Positions 61,701-64,000 of a stretch of DNA of 64,000 nucleotides are shown piece after piece. Source of the DNA: CAWACP01 sp963780655 (GTDB taxonomy: Bacteria > Acidobacteriota > Terriglobia > Bryobacterales > Bryobacteraceae). Made by a program: the position numbers and the translations under genes. Below the pieces are notes generated by a model that was not told the origin of the DNA, did not search any database, and saw nothing but the letters and a program-made list of their open reading frames with translations. The DNA is taken from assembly GCA_963780655.1 (NCBI GenBank), contig CAWACP010000006.1:496001-560000 (forward strand), given 5' to 3'. The stretch's first letter is position 1; each line of letters opens with the position of its first letter.

Positions 61701-62117
61701 CCCATCGATACCAACGTCTCCGGCGTTAATTTATTGAACGCGAACGGGAGCACTTTGATTCGTCCCAACATGACGTGTAATCCGGCGCTAAGCCATCCCT
61801 CGTTGTCCGAGTGGTTCAATACGGCATGCTTTTCGCAGCCTGCGTCCGGCGAACTGGGCAATGCGCCGCGCACGTTGTCAGTTGCCGGGCCGGACTTCGT
61901 GAACACGGACTTCTCTGTGGTGAAGCACTTCATGCCGCGCGAGAACATGCGCCTGGATTTCCGGACCGAGGTTTTCAATCTGTTCAATCACCCGCAGTTC
62001 GGCGCGCCCGGCTACCAGGGATCCGGCGCGGACTTCAATTCTCCGACGTTCGCGAGCGTCAACTACACGGTGAACAACCCGCGGCTGTTTCAGTTCGCGC
62101 TGAAGCTGGCATTCTGA
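58749..62117 (+). CDS. Oar-like TonB-dependent receptor with CarboxypepD regulatory domain
   Basis: 1122 residues. A signal peptide ends at VYGQ. An N-terminal carboxypeptidase regulatory-like domain spans 26-115 ('GSISGTVTDVSGSAAAGAKV', 'GLSRSSVADDKGEYVIPLL'). The plug domain has 'QQVNDLPLNGRDFVQLATLT', and a long beta-barrel follows, with 'NLNQFGGAIGGPIKKDKTFF' and a C-terminal strand ending in Phe (RLFQFALKLAF), as needed for outer-membrane insertion. Typical of acidobacterial outer-membrane transporters of unknown substrate. I use ATG 58749 (GGAGG 4 bases upstream); an in-frame ATG at 58701 is possible. TTGACA lies at 58559-58564, but with only a weak -10. Confidence 0.92.
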   Translation: MFTSKFRRHAVVCVLTLSAGTLVYGQATGSISGTVTDVSGSAAAGAKVTVTAPATGLSRSSVADDKGEYVIPLLNATTYNVQAELQGFQTSQVQDVRLQVDEHRELDFKLTPATVQTSVEVTAAAVAIQTSDATLGQVITSQQVNDLPLNGRDFVQLATLTPGVTQETNPNSFFNGGPSSEAAARGSFSLSVGGSRANSTDWLLDGNDNNELTSGAIAILSSIDAIQEFKVLTYNYSAEWGTRGGPTVLVTTKSGSDQFHGTIYEFFRNTALDARSFFASSTEKFNLNQFGGAIGGPIKKDKTFFFADYEQKYQRHGIPFTGLVPTAAMRNGDFTNNAFGQPNTTQLTNIFASTPGTPFMCNGAGVPLPVTNGNQPAGTPCNVIPQSVFDAVGQKLINLYPLPNANNPALGYNFVSEPVRKLDEGKFDVRLDENFSTNDTMFARFSYDQATSYVPGGAPGFAEQGAFASNQGIANHARNAVISETHLFSPSTINQFTAGYNRIFDYITSQGTGSCYAATLGIPGANLGGNSCGLTSVSMSSYWSLGDRGFTPFVGGTNVWSYADSLDLVRGSHELRVGGEFRANQLNTVAVGFPNGFWVVVGLSGDAAADLLTGVYVYGAHDQEFGGGVTGRRWKLYRPYVEDTWRVSPSLTLNLGLAWAMVTPISEVANRQSNFNPANGEFLVAGQNANKYAGVSMDWTALEPRLGAAWKPFGNSTVFRGGYAIFHDSSWNQGAQGLWQNPPYYGESDNFGTSLMAQGFETFTSPPNPADFTGTIWSQNTNFKQGRIQQFNVNVERQIPGNIVLTAGYAGSRASHILVSGNNINVASPDACGSVSGYTLGCGPGGAAFAGPYPAFPFSAISSIFDAGRAHYNSLQIKAETKSARAGLYALISYTYARAYDTGYSDGLGSIIGATYFPLPNWQNLDWGLSQINVNHNFTGSVIYELPWGKGRHWGNNWNTATNMILGGWETTVIEHATSGFPIFPIDTNVSGVNLLNANGSTLIRPNMTCNPALSHPSLSEWFNTACFSQPASGELGNAPRTLSVAGPDFVNTDFSVVKHFMPRENMRLDFRTEVFNLFNHPQFGAPGYQGSGADFNSPTFASVNYTVNNPRLFQFALKLAF

Positions 62118-62135
62118 GGAAAGTCCGCGGCCTCA

Positions 62136-62158
62136 GTAGAGCAGGCTTTCAGCCTGCA
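62136..62158. repeat. Short perfect palindrome shared with 14253-14275
   Basis: GCAGGCTTTCAGCCTGC (62141-62157) with identical flanks on both sides. It lies in the 51-base gap between convergent genes. Without a T-tract, a terminator role is unproven. Confidence 0.7.
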
Positions 62159-62168
62159 GAACCTTGTT

Positions 62169-63389
62169 TTATTGCTTTTCATCACGGAGCGAGAACACGA
62201 ATTCCTGGATGGCGGCGCGCTCGGCTTCGGACTTTTGCTCCGATTGCCGCGATAACTGCCTGTACAGCTCGATCTCTTCGTGCGCTCTCGCCGGCTGACC
62301 CGTCGCTCTCCACGCCTGCGCCAAACGGTAGTGCGCCTGCGCCAGGTCTGGATTCGCGGTAATCGCTTTCTGATAAGCCGAGATGGCATCGGGGAACTTG
62401 TTTTGTGCGGTGAAAACGACGCCCAGCAGCAGGAAGGCATCGGCCAGATGGGGGTCCAGACGAACTGCTTTCTCGAGTAACGGCTGTACATTTGCGTCGC
62501 CGCGCTTCCAGAGGCAGGCCGCGTAGTAGTAATTGGCCCACGCATTTTCGGGCTGAAGTCTGGCGAACCGCTCCATCCGCGCCGCATAGCCGGCGGATTC
62601 AGTGATCGCGCCGCCCGGCAGCCTGCCCAGAAACATGTACGGCGTGGGATCCGCTGGATTCACGTCGGCGGCTTCGAAAAACCGCTGCGCCGCCTGCTCA
62701 TAGGAGCCGCGCGAGTACAACGCCACGGCAAGCCCCAGCAGCATCCGAGTGGACCGCGGATACAGCCGGACGCCTCTGGCGAACACCTCGCCGGCCTGGT
62801 CCGCCGCGCGATGCTTCAGCAGTTCGACGCCCCAGTCGAACAGATTCCCTTCGCTCGGCTCCTGTTCCGCGGCGCGCTGGTACTCGCGAGCGGCGGCGAG
62901 CGCGTTCCCCTGCTTCTCGTATTCATCGGCGCGCGTGTGGTGCGTGTTCGTGCGCAGCGACGCAGTCTCCTTGGTCAGGTTTTCCGCCGAGTGATAGACC
63001 GGATCGGCGCCGTGGCCGCCGCGCTCGGATGGATTGGTAACGCCCGCGACGATGAACGCAGGCTGGTCAAAGAACTGCGCCTGGGCCGGGGCGCCGAGCG
63101 TGAGATCGAGCTTCTTCGTCTCATCGGCGGCCAGTGGAAAGGGTCCGGCATCGGCTTCGCCAGGTTTGCTGTCGCCGGCATGCAGCGAGTAATTGCCAGC
63201 CTGGAGATCCCGGAAACGATAGCTGCCCGTGGAGTCCGTCACGGCGGTGAAAGTCTGGCTGCCTGTTCTGAGCTGGACCCTCACATTGGCGACCGGCTGT
63301 CCCTGCGAATCTCTGACAAGCCCCTGCAAGTCGGATGCGTGGAGCGCGCCGGCGGCCAGAACACACGCGACCAGACGCCAGTAACTCAT
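62169..63389 (-). CDS. Secreted TPR protein with CarboxypepD regulatory domain
   Basis: 406 residues from ATG 63389. A signal peptide (VACVLAAGALHA) is followed by a carboxypeptidase regulatory-like domain ('DLQGLVRDSQGQPVANVRVQ', 'STGSYRFRDLQAGNYSLHAG'), then about five tetratricopeptide repeats ('NALAAAREYQRAAEQEP', 'AFLLLGVVFTAQNKFPDAIS', 'AYQKAITANPDLAQAHYRLA'). Probably a periplasmic or outer-membrane-associated scaffold. It lies 2 bases after the nucleoside hydrolase stop and is convergent with the TonB receptor. Confidence 0.88.
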   Translation of the reverse strand: MSYWRLVACVLAAGALHASDLQGLVRDSQGQPVANVRVQLRTGSQTFTAVTDSTGSYRFRDLQAGNYSLHAGDSKPGEADAGPFPLAADETKKLDLTLGAPAQAQFFDQPAFIVAGVTNPSERGGHGADPVYHSAENLTKETASLRTNTHHTRADEYEKQGNALAAAREYQRAAEQEPSEGNLFDWGVELLKHRAADQAGEVFARGVRLYPRSTRMLLGLAVALYSRGSYEQAAQRFFEAADVNPADPTPYMFLGRLPGGAITESAGYAARMERFARLQPENAWANYYYAACLWKRGDANVQPLLEKAVRLDPHLADAFLLLGVVFTAQNKFPDAISAYQKAITANPDLAQAHYRLAQAWRATGQPARAHEEIELYRQLSRQSEQKSEAERAAIQEFVFSLRDEKQ

Positions 63390-63391
63390 AT

Positions 63392-64000
63392 TCACAACCG
63401 GGCCAGGCGCGCGATCACCAGATCGAAATAGGCGTCCGCGTCCACCTCGCGCAGGAAAGTCACGTTCGGGGTCCTGGTGGTGACGCTCCACCAGTCCACT
63501 ACGGTCATGCCGAGCGTGAGCGCGCCCGAACACTCCACCTCGACGTTCACCTTCCGCCCAGAGAAGATCTCCGACTTTAGCAGATACGCTATCACGGTGG
63601 CGTCGTGCAGCGGCCCGCCCTCCCAGCCGTATTTGCGTTCGTCGAACAGCTTGTTGAACTTCAGCAGATGATAGAAGGCCTCGGCTACCGGAGTGCCGGC
63701 GGCGCGCAGTTTCTCGAGACGCGCGTTCGTGGTCCGCGCCTGGTGCGTGCAATCGAGGGGGATCATGGTGATGGGCGCGCCGCAGCCGAGCACGCGCGCG
63801 GCAGCTTCCGGATCGACGTGGATATTGAACTCCGCGGCGGGCGTGATGTTGCCCCCCTCCGAGAATGCGCCGCCCATTATAACGATCTCTCGCAGGCGTC
63901 CGGCCAGACGCGGCTCCTTTGCCATGGCCAGCGCGATGTTGGTGAGCGGCGCGAGGCAGCACAACGTGACTTCGCCGGGTGCACGCTGCATCACCAGATC
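63392..64000 (-). CDS. Inosine-uridine preferring nucleoside hydrolase (5' end beyond window)
   Basis: About 200 residues, the C-terminal two thirds. 'LAPLTNIALAMAKEP' and 'IVIMGGAFSEGGNITPAAEF', 'NIHVDPEAA' are IunH-type motifs, and H in 'GPLHDATVIAYLL' is the C-terminal catalytic His. The N-terminal calcium-binding DxDxxxDD lies outside the window. It releases bases from ribonucleosides and could supply uracil to the PreTA pathway. Confidence 0.93.
   Translation of the reverse strand, partial: DLVMQRAPGEVTLCCLAPLTNIALAMAKEPRLAGRLREIVIMGGAFSEGGNITPAAEFNIHVDPEAAARVLGCGAPITMIPLDCTHQARTTNARLEKLRAAGTPVAEAFYHLLKFNKLFDERKYGWEGGPLHDATVIAYLLKSEIFSGRKVNVEVECSGALTLGMTVVDWWSVTTRTPNVTFLREVDADAYFDLVIARLARL

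Noticed and set aside
1..64000. CRISPR arrays, rRNA, tRNA and prophage genes
   Set aside because: No regularly spaced repeats with unique spacers, no T-arm/acceptor patterns and no structural phage proteins were seen in either strand.

Overview
The window is a GC-rich chromosomal segment that reads as Acidobacteriota, most like the Solibacter/Bryobacter group. This is an inference from gene families: a tandem pair of secreted VWFA proteins of the acidobacterial type (8343-10320), a large Oar/CarboxypepD-type TonB-dependent receptor (58749-62117), a secreted 'LPDYTC'-type protein (5670-6782), a small AT-hook protein (29499-29720) and many short palindromic repeats. No rRNA, tRNA or CRISPR array was found.

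Layout. 1-3838 (minus): oligopeptide-type ABC importer, divergent from a receiver-less sigma-54 activator and a PilZ protein (3943-5212). 5.3-16.3 kb: CDGSH protein, GH88 glycosidase, VWFA pair, DedA protein, glycosyltransferase, RodZ-like protein, pgsA and argS. 16.2-21.8 kb is an accessory scar: a VapBC pair, the C-terminal third of pyruvate phosphate dikinase, the C-terminal part of a STAND-type NTPase cut at its 5' side, the C-terminal half of an IS256-type transposase, an exported proteasome-like protein and a toxin-antitoxin pair whose toxin carries an in-frame stop.

21.97-27.03 kb is a tight five-gene operon (CoA-transferase, ferredoxin, VorB, a fused beta+gamma VOR subunit, branched-chain aminotransferase). 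Together these can take valine, leucine or isoleucine to acyl-CoA and then to the free acid, with reduced ferredoxin as a product. 27.4-33 kb holds an ABC exporter, the AT-hook protein behind a duplicated dyad, and a serine hydrolase fused to a NamZ/DUF1343 domain. 33-41.7 kb is a mirrored surface-glycan cluster: two divergent arms, each ending in a paralogous multi-span membrane protein, and both of those broken by frameshifts. 41.7-48.4 kb holds aquaporin, a lipoprotein with a decayed tandem copy, an MscS channel, a sugar transporter and an APH-like kinase lacking one catalytic Asp. 48.46-50.48 kb is a complete IS1634-type element.

51.6-56.4 kb (minus) is a reductive pyrimidine catabolism operon (beta-ureidopropionase-like amidase, class III aminotransferase, PreT, PreA) without a dihydropyrimidinase. 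A nucleoside hydrolase at the right edge could feed it. 56.5-64 kb also has a frameshifted serine hydrolase, the TonB receptor and a TPR protein.

Two patterns cut across the window. First, several families of short perfect palindromes occur, some nested into branched hairpin units; one GC-rich family lies in frame inside two coding regions. Second, frameshifts and internal stops sit in accessory genes (STAND gene, toxin, glycan cluster, duplicate lipoprotein, serine hydrolase), while argS, pgsA, preTA and the VOR operon are intact. This suggests gene decay, although assembly indels cannot be excluded from sequence alone.
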